Source: Bryobacteraceae bacterium
Lineage (GTDB): Bacteria; Acidobacteriota; Terriglobia; Bryobacterales; Bryobacteraceae
Length of the DNA stretch: 64,000 nt
Reading direction: 5' to 3'
NCBI GenBank assembly: GCA_026129905.1
Contig: JAHCHE010000039.1
Coordinates: 1-64,000, forward strand
Within the stretch, counting starts at the first letter, position 1, and each line of letters opens with the position of its first letter. This document shows positions 31,557-44,816 of the stretch, in pieces. The notes beneath the pieces are model-generated. The model was not told where the DNA came from, made no database searches, and saw only the letters and a program-made list of their open reading frames with translations. Both the position numbers and the translations under genes were made by a program.

Positions 31557-32159
31557 AACCGGCTGGATGAGCCGGTGTCGTGGGAGTTGAAGCGGCGGCT
31601 TATCGAAGTGCTCGTCGCCGGCGTCCGCGTCGATACCGTCGAGGAGTGCGGCGTAAAGCAGACCCGGGCGACGGTCACCTACCGCTTCAGCGAGCCCGAC
31701 CACCCGATGCCGCTCGTGCTGCCGCAATCATGCAGCCCTGCGCGGGTGATCCGGATTCCGGTGCAGCCGCAAACAGTGGGGGACCACCTCCGGCGGCGAC
31801 GGTTGAGCCTGAAGCTGCTCCAACGCGATGTTGCCGAGCGGCTTGGCGTCACGGAGTCGAGTATCTGGAACTGGGAGGTGGCGCAGTGGGAGCCGGACCT
31901 TCGATACATGCCCGCGATCCTACGGTTCCTTGGCTACAATCCGCTTCCGGAGGGGAAGACGCTGGCAGAGAAGTTGGTACGGTACCGGACGAGCCTCGGC
32001 ATGAGCCAGAAGGAGGCGGCCCAGGAGATCGGCGTGGACCCCGGTACCCTCGCGAAGTGGGAGCGGGGCGAGCGACAGCCCACTGGTGAACTTCTGCTGC
32101 GCGTGATGCAGTTTCTCGCGGGGGAGGAACTTCGCTCGGAGGCACGGCGGGTTGGATAG
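31557..32159 (+). pseudogene. Remnant of a second recombinase-HTH gene, right direct-repeat copy
   Basis: The open frame (usable ATG at 31575) encodes the last about 195 residues of a protein nearly identical to the recombinase at 28807: WELKRRLIEVLVAGVRVDTV, then both HTH units with substitutions such as EVAQWEPDLRYMPAILRFLG. The first about 480 residues are absent, and upstream sequence is unrelated. The remnant could still make a stand-alone double-HTH regulator starting at 31575. Confidence 0.8.
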
Positions 32160-32198
32160 GTCTCGCGTCACCCGCGCTTGTGGTATCCCTTGAACTTT

Positions 32199-32444
32199 AT
32201 GGCAACAGAAGACGAACTGAAGCAGGAAATCGATCGGCTTCGCGCAGAGAACGAAGCATTGAAGAAGCCTGCTCGCGGACAAACGTCCATGAAGGTCAGC
32301 GAGAAGGGTGCGCTCTCCGTTTACGGGTTGGGTCGCTTCCCCGTCACCTTGTACCGCGAGCAGTGGGAAAAGCTCCTGGGAATGGCCGACGAGATTAGGA
32401 CGTTCATCCGGGACAACGATGAGGCGCTGAAGAAGAAGGAGTAG
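32199..32444 (+). CDS. Small conserved-looking protein with coiled coil, 81 aa
   Basis: It starts MATEDELKQEIDRLRAENEA (coiled coil), then a compact domain KVSEKGALSVYGLGRFPVTL and YREQWEKLLGMADEIRTFIR. The balanced composition and strong domain pattern suggest a real gene. It is the last feature that I assign to the prophage side. Function unknown. Confidence 0.65.
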   Translation: MATEDELKQEIDRLRAENEALKKPARGQTSMKVSEKGALSVYGLGRFPVTLYREQWEKLLGMADEIRTFIRDNDEALKKKE

Positions 32445-33058
32445 CGGTCCTCCCTCAGGGACACGCCAACGTCACGCCGCTGAACCCACCGAAGCCGTGC
32501 TGGGACGGGAATTCGACGGTATCCTCCGGCGTGCGCGGCGGCTTCGACGTCGATTCGAATTGTCGGCGGGATCGACTTCCACAGCCCCTCAGAAAGCTTC
32601 CGTCCGTTCGGCCTAGCTCCGCCCGCGAAAGCCCGGATCGATCGCGCCCCGGAATCCACTGGCCGCGCACCCGGATTGCCTGCGACTGCCTGCTTCACCC
32701 CATCCACGTTCCGCCGCGACCGAATCCGCCGCGGTGGAACGGGAATTCGATGCCCTCTCGCTTCGGTGGCTCCGTCCGCGTCCACCCGCGCCCGCCCGCC
32801 GCGCCGCCGGATCGATCCGCGCCGCGGGAAGCCAGAGGTTGTGTTGGAATTCCCGTTTCATCGTGGCGGCGGGTTCGGGGGAGGCTGGATGCCGTGAGTA
32901 GAGTTTGGTCATGCGCGGTATTCATTGGGCGGCGATGGCTCTGGCATCGCGTCGACGCCGATGCGATCAAGGCCCTCCGCGGCGGCCCCGTCTTCACGAT
33001 TATCCTTTATGGTGTGTGGCTTGCCGGCGCGACTGCTTACTGAAAGCGAAGAAATTCC
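32445..33058. other. Intergenic region with degenerate Phe/Gly/Arg-coding repeats
   Basis: No intact gene is supported. Short frames on both strands end in similar peptides: EFPFHRGGFGRGGTWMG on minus (32695-32760), EFPFHRGGGFGGGWMP on plus (32845-32897) and a diverged EFPSQHGFGGFSGV on minus (32455-32515). They look like inverted remnants of one C-terminal sequence. Confidence 0.4.
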
Positions 33059-34480
33059 ATGGCTGAACTCAACGACGCGATTCTGAACACGACCGCCTCC
33101 GCTGGCGCTCACAGCAGCGGATCGCAACTTGCGATAGACAACCCCGATGAGCTGGTTTTCGGCATCGCGCCGAAACCGCTGCGTTGTGGTTTCGATCTGA
33201 CCATCGGCGGCGGCGAGGTTTACCCGGAAGTCAACTTTACGTTGCCGGTGATAGCGATCACGGCGGATACCCGGCCCCAGATCGTTGCTCACTACGATGA
33301 TATTGCGAAGCAGATCGTCCGCCGGGCGACTGCCCTGCGCGTCCCTGGCATTGTGCTTGAGTTCGAACTGCTGCCTGCCATGACCGAAGTGCCGGAGTGG
33401 GGCGCCGAGATCACGGCATTGCTACACCGCCATCTCGAAACAGCGCACCAGAAGTCCGGGTTGCGGTCTGCCCTGCGCGTCACGCCCACCGATATCCGTG
33501 ACCAGCTAAAGCCGCCTGTTCTTCGCCGGGGAGAGCCGTGGGAACGGCTGAAGCGCAGCTTTGAACTCTGCATTGCTGCCGGCGCCGATCTCATATCGAT
33601 CGAATCGGTGGGAGGTAAAGAGGTCCACGATCAGGCGCTGGTGTACGGTGACGTTCAGGGCATCCTCTTCGCGGTTGGGATCCTCGCGCCGCGCGACATG
33701 GCATGGCTGTGGGGGCAGATTGGCGAGTTGTGTCGTGGAACGAACGCGGCTCCAGCAGGAGATTCGGCTTGCGGATTCGCGAACACCGCGATGCAGCTTG
33801 CGCATCAGAAAATGCTTCCCGAAACGCTGGCGACCGTGGTTCGCGCCGCTTCGGCCGCGCGAAGTCTGGTCGCCTTCGAGCAGGGCGCGGTTGGACCTTC
33901 CAAAGACTGTGCTTATGAGGGTCCGATTCTGAAGGTGATCACCGGGCGCCCCATCTCGATGGAGGGCAAGTCGGCAACTTGCGCGCATTTCAGCCCGATG
34001 GGGAATATCGCGGCCGCGGCTTGCGATCTTTGGAGCAACGAGTCGGTGCAAAACATCCGGCTGCTCTCGGGCAACGCGCCTGAGGCGTTTACCGAACTGC
34101 TCGCATACGACTGCCGCCTCATGAACACAGCCGCGCGACGAGGCAAAGCGAAGGAACTCCGGGACTGGCTGACCGAATCCGATGAATGGGGGAGTCCGCA
34201 AGCGGCGGTCCTCTCGCCTCGCGCAGCCGTTCGGATCGCATCGGCCATCATCAGTGAAGAGAACGCCTACCGCCGCACGGTCGCCGCGGCAAAGGAGGCG
34301 GTGTTGATGCTTCAGGAAGGCATCGCCGAAGGCAAGTGGGATGCGTCTACCAAGGAACAGCAGTGGCTGCAACGCATTGATTCCGCGCTTTCGGATCTGC
34401 CGCCGGCTGAGGCGGAGTTCGTGGCCGAAGGCGTACAGGCGTATGGCGAGTTGTTCGATCGCGCGAGCTACGGCCTGTGA
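33059..34480 (+). CDS. mtaB: Methanol:corrinoid methyltransferase-like protein (MtaB)
   Basis: A 473-residue protein with MtaB features throughout: GGGEVYPEVNFTLP, a TIM-barrel pattern, DLISIESVGGKEVHDQALVYGD, DSACGFANTAMQLAHQKMLP and SKDCAYEGPILKVITG. MtaB of methanogens and acetogens binds zinc with one glutamate and two cysteines; Glu182, Cys238 and Cys284 here are spaced like those ligands. It would transfer the methyl group of methanol to a corrinoid protein. No MtaC corrinoid protein is visible nearby, so the actual substrate and partner are unknown. The ribosome site is weak (GCGAAGAAA). Upstream lies decayed sequence, so it is probably monocistronic. Confidence 0.85.
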   Translation: MAELNDAILNTTASAGAHSSGSQLAIDNPDELVFGIAPKPLRCGFDLTIGGGEVYPEVNFTLPVIAITADTRPQIVAHYDDIAKQIVRRATALRVPGIVLEFELLPAMTEVPEWGAEITALLHRHLETAHQKSGLRSALRVTPTDIRDQLKPPVLRRGEPWERLKRSFELCIAAGADLISIESVGGKEVHDQALVYGDVQGILFAVGILAPRDMAWLWGQIGELCRGTNAAPAGDSACGFANTAMQLAHQKMLPETLATVVRAASAARSLVAFEQGAVGPSKDCAYEGPILKVITGRPISMEGKSATCAHFSPMGNIAAAACDLWSNESVQNIRLLSGNAPEAFTELLAYDCRLMNTAARRGKAKELRDWLTESDEWGSPQAAVLSPRAAVRIASAIISEENAYRRTVAAAKEAVLMLQEGIAEGKWDASTKEQQWLQRIDSALSDLPPAEAEFVAEGVQAYGELFDRASYGL

Positions 34481-34486
34481 GCTTGC

Positions 34487-35098
34487 CCGCGCTGCCGGAG
34501 TGATCGCGCCGCGGATCCACGCGCCGCGTGCCGAATCACCGGCGCATGGACACCGCGCCTGCTCACCCCATCCATTGGCCGAGCCCAAGAAGGGGCACGT
34601 TGATTGAAACACCGGGTGCCCCATAACCGCCTTCTTCGTGTTTCCGTTCCTTGCCCGATTCGCACAGGAAGCCCGTTTCTATTGGTCCAAACGCAAAATG
34701 TCGGCGGGGCTTGGGGCTCCCAACCCCACGTTTTGTGTTGTCGCTCTTTTTAGGTGTCGCTTTTTGTGGTGCCGCCGGGCGGGAACTTCCGGCATTCACA
34801 TCCATTCCGAAGGCGCGCGGCCAGTGGACCGGAACAACGATGTCCGACCCTTGGCCACCGCTACATCCCGGCTCGAACCTTGCTCAGCAGCCTTAAACCT
34901 GTCCTCGGCCGGCGTTTCGGCTCACTAAAGTTCCTGAGCGTTGCAGCGCACCCAGAAGATCAGCGGCGTTACGCGGGAAGATGTTCTTTGCAACTATAAC
35001 GAGCACCCCCAGAATGTTTGCAGTGGTAGCGCCAAGGGCGGCGATCATAACCGCGTCAGAGAGTTGAAATCCATAAAGGCGGAACCGCCTGCGATGGG
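34487..35098. other. Intergenic region with a membrane-protein remnant
   Basis: No intact gene. A minus-strand frame around 34893-35090 encodes a single convincing membrane segment (YGFQLSDAVMIAALGATTAN followed by ILGVLVIVAKNIFPRNA), but it has no clear start and upstream it becomes a shadow of the radical SAM gene. It is probably the tail of a lost membrane protein. The remaining stretch shows nothing recognisable. Confidence 0.4.
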
Positions 35099-38307
<3,209 letters not shown>

Positions 38308-38356
38308 GTCGTTTTCGCACTCCTTTCCTGCGACTATGGCGGAGCAGCGTTTGTTC

Positions 38357-39259
38357 TCACATGAAAAATGGCGCCAGGTTATCCCAGCAACGCTTCGCGG
38401 CCGCCACCGCATCGTATCCCGGCTGCTCGGAAAGCTGGACGCTGACCTCCGCCATCACCGGTCCCTCGTAGCCGATCTCGCTGAGAATCTGGGCGTACTC
38501 CTTGTAATCGATCTCCCCCGAGTCGCCCGGCAGTAGGAACCGGTAGTTTTGCTCCGAGCCCACGCTGTCTTTCACGTGAATAAGCGCCGAGCGTCCCACC
38601 AGTTGGTGCATCGTCTTGCGCAGGTCCAGCTCGTGGATCTTATAGTGGCTGTAGTCGTAACAGATCCGGATCCAGGGGCTCGTCACGTGATCAAGCATCC
38701 ACAGCACTTTCTCGGGCCTGTCCAACGCGTTACCCACGTGCCCCTTGATCGCAAGCACTGTTTTTAGCGCCTCCAACGTCTTGGCCCACACGCGGAGTTG
38801 ATCGGCCATCTCTCCTTTGGTGTCTTCCCACGCGGAAGGCCGACCGCCCACTGCCGTCTCAATCATCGCCGGGGCTCCAGGCGATAACTCGTGCGCCACT
38901 TCTGCCGCCGTGCGCAGCCGCTCCAGGTACATCCCCTGGTCCGTGTTCGGCCCCAGCCGCAGGCTCTCCATCACGGCAGAAAGCTCGAGCCCGAGGTCCC
39001 CGATCTGTTTTCGGATCTCGGTTCGATCCGTCTTGCTCAGCAGCCTCGGTTCGGTGTCCCAGGTCGGCATCAAAGTCAGCTCCAGAGCCTTGTATCCGAT
39101 CTTCGCAATGTGACTGATCGCCTGGCGAACCGGAATCCTCTTCATCCCGTACTGCTTGAAGCCAAACAGAGGCCTGCGAGACCGTGCCGGGTTTCCCGCC
39201 AGCAGCGTAGCCGTTCCCCCAGCAAAGCCGAAGATAAGGTTTCGTCTTGTCATCAACAT
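38357..39259 (-). CDS. Exported sugar-phosphate isomerase/epimerase-like TIM barrel (AP endonuclease 2 fold)
   Basis: A 300-residue protein with a Tat-type leader (MTRRNLIFGFAGGTATLLAG after MLM), then a TIM barrel of the xylose-isomerase-like family: AISHIAKIGYKALELTLMPT, ICYDYSHYKIHELDL, IHVKDSVGSEQNYRFLLPG, GEIDYKEYAQILSEIGYEGP and MAEVSVQLSEQPGYD. The conserved metal ligands (E, D, H, E) are present in these blocks. Such proteins often pair with Gfo/Idh/MocA enzymes, encoded here just downstream, in sugar catabolism. The frame opens at 39367; the ATG at 39259 or 39253 is chosen because it starts at the signal. Confidence 0.85.
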   Translation of the reverse strand: MLMTRRNLIFGFAGGTATLLAGNPARSRRPLFGFKQYGMKRIPVRQAISHIAKIGYKALELTLMPTWDTEPRLLSKTDRTEIRKQIGDLGLELSAVMESLRLGPNTDQGMYLERLRTAAEVAHELSPGAPAMIETAVGGRPSAWEDTKGEMADQLRVWAKTLEALKTVLAIKGHVGNALDRPEKVLWMLDHVTSPWIRICYDYSHYKIHELDLRKTMHQLVGRSALIHVKDSVGSEQNYRFLLPGDSGEIDYKEYAQILSEIGYEGPVMAEVSVQLSEQPGYDAVAAAKRCWDNLAPFFM

Positions 39260-39367
39260 CGGTGTGCTATGGCGCTGTTGCGCCGCAGTAGTGCATGGCC
39301 CCAGCGCGTAAACCTTCGCGCATTTCATCGAGCTGTCCGAAGGGAAGGGCTCCAAGCCGATACCCAA

Positions 39368-41038
39368 TTATTGCGCGATGGCGTCACGCATGAGGTACGT
39401 CTGTGTACCACCGTCGCGTCGCAGTTCTATAGGCACATCGTGAGCACGTAGATAAAGCCCTAGGAGGTGAAGGCTAAGTGATGCCGCCCCCATGCGTTGA
39501 TTTCTGCGAACAAGTTCGCCAAGGGCGTAGAGGCCCACCGCTTGGCCGGCCTTGTCGCGTTGCTTATCAGCAGCCATGATCAGGCCACGCAGAAAATCGT
39601 GCGTGCAGAGGCCGAAAAAATCATCTTCGATGCTCACGCGTATTGCGCCGTCCCGTTCAACGAAAACGACCTTTCCGCCGGTCCTCTGACGTTTAAGCAC
39701 GGCATTTGACACTTCCTGCACGTCGAAGGCGGCACGATTATATAAGCACTCTCGAAAGAACGGCGTAGCCTGACCGTAAGCGAGCATGTGAACAAGCTGC
39801 TTGGTGGCGTCGGGAAGTAGACATGCGGCATATGCGGCGCGCGTACTCCAACTGCTTACTTCCTCCGAGCCAAATCCTCCACTGTCGACCCAGAACTTAG
39901 CAGCAAGATAATCGTGAATAGTGCGGTGAGTGAACTGCCATTCATCTCCAGTCGGGACCAGCACGCCGTACCACTGCGCAATTTCCGTCAGGAGCAATCG
40001 CACGTCGATGCCCTTGATCTGGACCAGTTCGAGATGGCGCCGAATGCTGCTCTCGACGACATCCCAGGACGCCTGCAGCCGTTCCATTGAGAACGCAACT
40101 CGCATGAGGCATCTTACACGCTCGTAACCATCGATCTCCAGGTCGGATTGCCGACGTACTCCCTTTGACTGATCCCAACGAAGAGTTAGCGTCTGAATTG
40201 CGCGTTCAATTAGGCCGATCGAACGCCTGGGTATCTCCCTTTCAGTGCCCGTTTGAAGAATGCAGACGAGAGCTAGCATCAGAGGGTGCGAAGCAAAGTC
40301 CTCGAAGCCATGATCGTGCAGCTCGCTCAGAAGATGCTCAGCCGAAATAGAGATGCCGAGAGCACCAGCATAGGCTATGACGAACCTTATGGCGTCTTCA
40401 TGCGCGAAGGCACTAAGTTCGGCGTGCCTAACCTTTAGATCATAGACGTCGTAGTAAGAACGGCAGGTAAGGAAAAAACTTCCGACGCCGAGCGAGTTGA
40501 ATTCCAGGAGAGCCCGTGAAATGCGTTGCCGCTCTTTCTCGTTAATTTCGTCATAACCGTCGACCAGCAAAATGAGACTCTTGGCTCGGCCGGCGCTTCG
40601 TCCGAGCGCAAGGTTCCGCACGAAATCGCAGAGTACTTCGACGCCGTCCGGCCAGCGCAGCGTGAACAGCACTGGCAGGTACGTGGCTGTTTCGAGCAAG
40701 TAGTTATAAGCCCAATGCAGCAGTGTGGTCTTCCCGCGGCCGGGGCCCGCGAATATGATTGTGCTCTTGTCGTACAGTAGCTGAGTCAACTCGTACTTGA
40801 CCTTTTTCTCACCCATTGTTACAACAAGGTTGAGAGGTTGGTAAATCGCGCGAATCGGGATCGGATTAGGCATACCCACGCACTGAACGTGAGATGCCTC
40901 GGCTGCGGATAGGCGCAATATCCGATCGAGGGTTCTTCTCCAACTGCGAGAGTCCGCATCCTTGCTGAAGATTGCAAGGACGCCTTCTACGACGTAAGGG
41001 ATAGCGTTCCCAAGGTCAAGGGAAACCGGATCAGGCAT
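39368..41038 (-). CDS. NACHT-domain STAND NTPase, candidate anti-phage protein
   Basis: A 556-residue protein. The NACHT module has Walker A GPGRGKTT at residues 98-105, Walker B in KSLILLVDGYDEINEKER (near residue 155), and downstream SFFLTCRSYYDVYD and DFASHPLMLALVCIL. The end of the winged-helix part shows WQFTHRTIHDYLAAKFW, typical of bacterial NACHT proteins. The C-terminal about 150 residues are not recognised and may be the sensor; there is no obvious N-terminal effector domain. Bacterial NACHT proteins protect against phages. It is convergent with the TIM-barrel gene and lies at the edge of the defence island, apparently monocistronic. Confidence 0.8.
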   Translation of the reverse strand: MPDPVSLDLGNAIPYVVEGVLAIFSKDADSRSWRRTLDRILRLSAAEASHVQCVGMPNPIPIRAIYQPLNLVVTMGEKKVKYELTQLLYDKSTIIFAGPGRGKTTLLHWAYNYLLETATYLPVLFTLRWPDGVEVLCDFVRNLALGRSAGRAKSLILLVDGYDEINEKERQRISRALLEFNSLGVGSFFLTCRSYYDVYDLKVRHAELSAFAHEDAIRFVIAYAGALGISISAEHLLSELHDHGFEDFASHPLMLALVCILQTGTEREIPRRSIGLIERAIQTLTLRWDQSKGVRRQSDLEIDGYERVRCLMRVAFSMERLQASWDVVESSIRRHLELVQIKGIDVRLLLTEIAQWYGVLVPTGDEWQFTHRTIHDYLAAKFWVDSGGFGSEEVSSWSTRAAYAACLLPDATKQLVHMLAYGQATPFFRECLYNRAAFDVQEVSNAVLKRQRTGGKVVFVERDGAIRVSIEDDFFGLCTHDFLRGLIMAADKQRDKAGQAVGLYALGELVRRNQRMGAASLSLHLLGLYLRAHDVPIELRRDGGTQTYLMRDAIAQ

Positions 41039-41428
41039 AGATCGCCTCGGGGTGATGATACCATAGCCCCCCTATTTAGATGCCTCAGAAGGCTGTGTCC
41101 GAGGATCTCCGCAGGTTCGTGAGCCTGTACGGGCGCGGTGGCGCGGTCGAGGACGGTCTGCCAGCAGAGCCGGTGGACGGTGAACTATCCGACCGTACGA
41201 TACCCGTGCGGCCGCCGCTCCCGGGTGACCTCACCCACCTATTTCGCGGTTCTGCGGTGCCGATCGCAGGCTGGTCCTCCGTCGCCCTGAGTTGTTACGC
41301 TTCATCTCCTGCATTCCAACCGACCGCCCGTACATCCGCTGAATCACCGACTCAGGCGTAGGTAGCGCCCTGTAGCCCAGCGACCGCGGCGTAGATGGTC
41401 TCGTCCGATCTTCAGCGCGCCCGGCTCG
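41039..41428. other. Intergenic, no gene supported
   Basis: A 93-codon plus-strand frame exists from 41080, but its composition is arbitrary and it has no clear ribosome site, so I do not call it. Nothing else is recognised here. Confidence 0.3.
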
Positions 41429-41960
41429 TCACGAACGATCCGAATGACAGTGCTCGTGCTCAACTTCCACGTGACGCGGGCACCAGATGGCGGCGGTCTC
41501 GTCTCCCAAGGGCACGGTCTCGCCAGCGAGGAACTGGACGCCGACCCAACGCGCAGACGAGCGCGTCGAGCGCGTCCTCGTAGCGCTTCAGGCGACTGAG
41601 CCCGCCAGCGCCAACGCGGCCGACAACGGAACGTCCAAGGGTCCAAAGACTGCGGCGAGTGGGGTGTGGATCGCACCTAGGCTTTCCAGGAGCTTCCTGG
41701 CCCGCTCCGCCGGCGTGGTGCCCTTCCAGTAGCGGGTCGTCTTGGAGACCTTGTATCCAATCGGCGCCGCGGCGAACCCGCCTCGAACGGGCGAAGTCTA
41801 AAATCCAGCGGCGACCAGATCGTCTGCCAATTTCGCGCCGAGCGGTCCAGGGCGGCTTACACTCGGACTGTGGGTGCCGCACCCGCGACCGCCGAACTCG
41901 CGCGACACCGCCCTATCCGCCGCCCTCCGTCCCCCGATAGGAACCGTGGCGACCGGCATG
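41429..41960 (-). pseudogene. Decayed DUF429-family gene
   Basis: Pieces of one family lie in successive frames on the minus strand: SREFGGRGCGTHSPSVSRPG and GPLGAKLADDLVAAGF (up to 41960), then PIGYKVSKTTRYWKGTTPAE and RARKLLESLGAIHTPLAAVF (about 41600-41780), then KRYEDALDALVCA and finally GETVPLGDETAAIWCP. Their order matches DUF429 proteins. At least three frameshifts and stops interrupt it. It is relic DNA flanking the defence genes. Confidence 0.7.
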
Positions 41961-41966
41961 TAGGCT

Positions 41967-44816
41967 GTGACGAGGGTGCCCGACAATGCTTTGCTGCCAC
42001 GAGCAGGGCTCAAAGCTGCGCTGAGGGCGATCGATTCCTCCTGGTCCCAACAGCGCCTTGCACAATTGCTCAGGATTGCCTACGATGCAATACGGAGAGC
42101 ATTGTCCGCAGGATTGCCGTCACCACATGATCGGATAATCACGGACCTGGTTGACCGGCTCCAAGCGATCGAGGCTCCGCGCTCGCTTGTCGAACTCCGA
42201 GTAACCGGGGCCGAGTACGAAGCCCTGCTGCGTTGGGGAGGGTCCCTATCAAGACATCGCGTCCGCGCAGACCTTCTATGGGGCCTGAATCGCTACTGCC
42301 TGGGAGCCGAATCCTGGGCGGCCAACGAGTTCGTCGGCTTAGGCCTGTTCATCCTAATAACCGAGATTGCCCGTCGTTACGCTAACGAGGGGCAGCTCTG
42401 GCCGAGCGTAGTAGAGTACTTTCCGCAATGCCGGGACGAACTCTTCACCAGAAATGCACAACCGGCGCCGCTTTTGAAGGATGGCCTTGAAACAGCCGCC
42501 CGCAAGGCACGACTCCGGCACGTCTTTGGGAGTACCGGGACTCAGGAATGGTATCTCAGCGTGTACCTGCAGTTCGGTTTCACAGCTTCTGGCATCAAGA
42601 GAATCCCGTATTGGCTCGCCGGCTATCCACGAACTGCGTCGATAAGCATTCTGCTGGGTGAAGATCAGCATTTTCCAGGCAGGGCCGCCGGGACTTTCCA
42701 GGAGCTTTGGGCGCTCTTGCAACAAGTGCGGGACGGCAACCGGAAGCCCGAACACGCAAAGCATCTTCTGATGCTGTGCCCCTTCATTCTGCCCGAATGG
42801 ATTGAGTCCGTATTAGCCCAGGCTCAGAAGCACGTCGAAACGATCGGGCACGAAAGCCAGACTGGCCCGATCCTTCTCTTTGAGGCACCGTTTCTCAAGT
42901 GGGCCCCAGGCTGTGCGCCACTTCTGGCGACGCGGGTCACCAGCCTCGCGTGGGCCAACCTTGACCCAGTCCCTCATCGCATCACAGTCGATGGCCAACC
43001 GTCGGGATACATCGCGTATAGCACCGACGGGCATCACACCACAAGCGGCGAAGTCGCACTGCCTCACCGTACCGGTTCATGCATCATCGAGTTGGAAACA
43101 GACGGACGGAGCGTGTACCAGCAGGAACTTGAGCTCTGGAGCGTTGACGAAGATGTTACCGCGTTTCGCTCGTTTACCGGCAAGAGAATAGACGCCTATC
43201 GGGATCTCATGAGAACCGGAGAGCCGTTCTACGTCGCCACAGCACCAGACATCAACCTTTTGCCAGAGCCCGCAAAGTTTCATCGAGACAACACGTTACC
43301 CGTCCACTTCTACGAACTTCGGCCTCCTTGGCCGCCGCAGATTCGCGCCGCCTTGGAAGGCCACGATGTCTGGAGCCCGCGAACAGGTCGCGAGCCCGCT
43401 CCCGAGCCGGCTTGGCTAAAAGAAATTCGGATCGTGCCAACCACCCCCGGCAACGCAAGAGTCGATGCCCCGCCCCCAACCGTGATCCGTCAAGTGAGGG
43501 TCGGTAGAGCCACGTTTCCGCCCGATGGGATCCAGTACGGAACTCTCCCGCCAAAACCACACTATACGATCACGATTAATGCAGAGTGTCGCAACCAGAG
43601 GGGGATCACCCGTCGGGCTCTCCAAGTCGAACCGCCAGCGCTTGAGCGCGTCGACAATGAATGGCGGAAGCTAACGACACTGTCTCGAATAACTGCTGCT
43701 GAAGCCGAGCAGCTCGTCATCAAACTGTCCCCGGCCTCGGACGACGAGCTATACCTGATGGCTGGCCACGTTCTTATCAAGCGCCTGACAGGTGCTGCAA
43801 CTCGTGTCGGACGAGTAACCGGATTCGGAGAATCGCTGGCTGTGTTTTCCGGGCGATTCAACGGCGCTCATCTCCAGTATCAGATCGCGAAGACACTTGA
43901 AGATACAGGAATCATTGTCAGCGCTCAGCACAATTTCGGCGTTCTGATCATCACGACCCAACATCAGGTGAACTTGACGCCCGAGCACTCCGTCCACATT
44001 CTCGGAGTCGACGGGAGCTTCACGAGTATTTCGGGAGGCGACATCAACGTCACGGACCGCCAATGGTGGCTCAGGGGTCTTTCTCAAGCGCAAATGGACG
44101 GGTGGATTGCCATTAAATTTAGGGGGGAGCGGCTCGGTGCGATCTGGCCACCGGTTGGGCCACTGCGGACCAAACCGCTGACCGCCCCATTGTCCGCTGA
44201 AATGAAGGCTGCCTTTCTCCGATGGTTCCGCGTTCCGATCTGCGCTTCCGATGTTCTTCCGTACGTCCGCCAGCTCCTTCATTCGAGACCGCAGGAGTGC
44301 TTAGGTATCTGGCTTAACAGAGAGAGATTTGAACTTCCCGACGGTCACGCGCTTCAGTTTGGCAACGATGCAGGCGAAGAATGGTGGGCGGCTGTACGTG
44401 AGGCATGTTGGGCATGGAGGCACAGGGCACGAGGCGTCAGCGACGACGTACTCAGCGCAGTCAGTGGTCGGGGTAACTCATTCACTGCGGGTTGCGCGTT
44501 GATCAAGAGGGCAGATCCCCTCTTGGCATACCGCATCCTCCGCCCTATTCTGTTAGAAGATCCCAGGTGGCTTAGCGACTTGGAAGTAACTCTACCAGGC
44601 GAGGCATACCTAAGAATGCTTCGAGAAGAATCCCAAACGGTCTTGCGAGCTGATGCCTACTTCCTCGATGACCTTGTGAGAAAGGCTTATGTCCATTGCA
44701 CCGGAGGCATGCTCCGCAAAATCGACGAAGACAATCTGAAGATTGCGCTCCACGGAGATGCCTTTCGGCAGTACGTCTTCATGAGGATGTGCAAGGATCA
44801 CTATGCCTCTCCTTAA
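41967..44816 (+). CDS. Large defence protein of unknown fold, candidate DruH (Druantia type III)
   Basis: A 949-residue soluble protein without a recognised domain. It begins [20 protein letters not shown] and contains a repetitive mid-region ([20 protein letters not shown]) that looks beta-rich, and helical ends. Its GTG start is uncertain. The gene overlaps the helicase gene by 14 bases, so the two are translated together. In Druantia type III a roughly thousand-residue protein of unknown fold, DruH, stands directly before the giant helicase DruE. Size, order and coupling fit, but I cannot confirm sequence family. The two genes form an isolated operon between a DUF429 relic and a comM fragment. 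Confidence 0.6.
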   Translation: MTRVPDNALLPRAGLKAALRAIDSSWSQQRLAQLLRIAYDAIRRALSAGLPSPHDRIITDLVDRLQAIEAPRSLVELRVTGAEYEALLRWGGSLSRHRVRADLLWGLNRYCLGAESWAANEFVGLGLFILITEIARRYANEGQLWPSVVEYFPQCRDELFTRNAQPAPLLKDGLETAARKARLRHVFGSTGTQEWYLSVYLQFGFTASGIKRIPYWLAGYPRTASISILLGEDQHFPGRAAGTFQELWALLQQVRDGNRKPEHAKHLLMLCPFILPEWIESVLAQAQKHVETIGHESQTGPILLFEAPFLKWAPGCAPLLATRVTSLAWANLDPVPHRITVDGQPSGYIAYSTDGHHTTSGEVALPHRTGSCIIELETDGRSVYQQELELWSVDEDVTAFRSFTGKRIDAYRDLMRTGEPFYVATAPDINLLPEPAKFHRDNTLPVHFYELRPPWPPQIRAALEGHDVWSPRTGREPAPEPAWLKEIRIVPTTPGNARVDAPPPTVIRQVRVGRATFPPDGIQYGTLPPKPHYTITINAECRNQRGITRRALQVEPPALERVDNEWRKLTTLSRITAAEAEQLVIKLSPASDDELYLMAGHVLIKRLTGAATRVGRVTGFGESLAVFSGRFNGAHLQYQIAKTLEDTGIIVSAQHNFGVLIITTQHQVNLTPEHSVHILGVDGSFTSISGGDINVTDRQWWLRGLSQAQMDGWIAIKFRGERLGAIWPPVGPLRTKPLTAPLSAEMKAAFLRWFRVPICASDVLPYVRQLLHSRPQECLGIWLNRERFELPDGHALQFGNDAGEEWWAAVREACWAWRHRARGVSDDVLSAVSGRGNSFTAGCALIKRADPLLAYRILRPILLEDPRWLSDLEVTLPGEAYLRMLREESQTVLRADAYFLDDLVRKAYVHCTGGMLRKIDEDNLKIALHGDAFRQYVFMRMCKDHYASP

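Noticed and set aside
41080-41361. 93-codon plus-strand frame after the NACHT gene
   Set aside because: No ribosome site, arbitrary composition and no recognisable segment.
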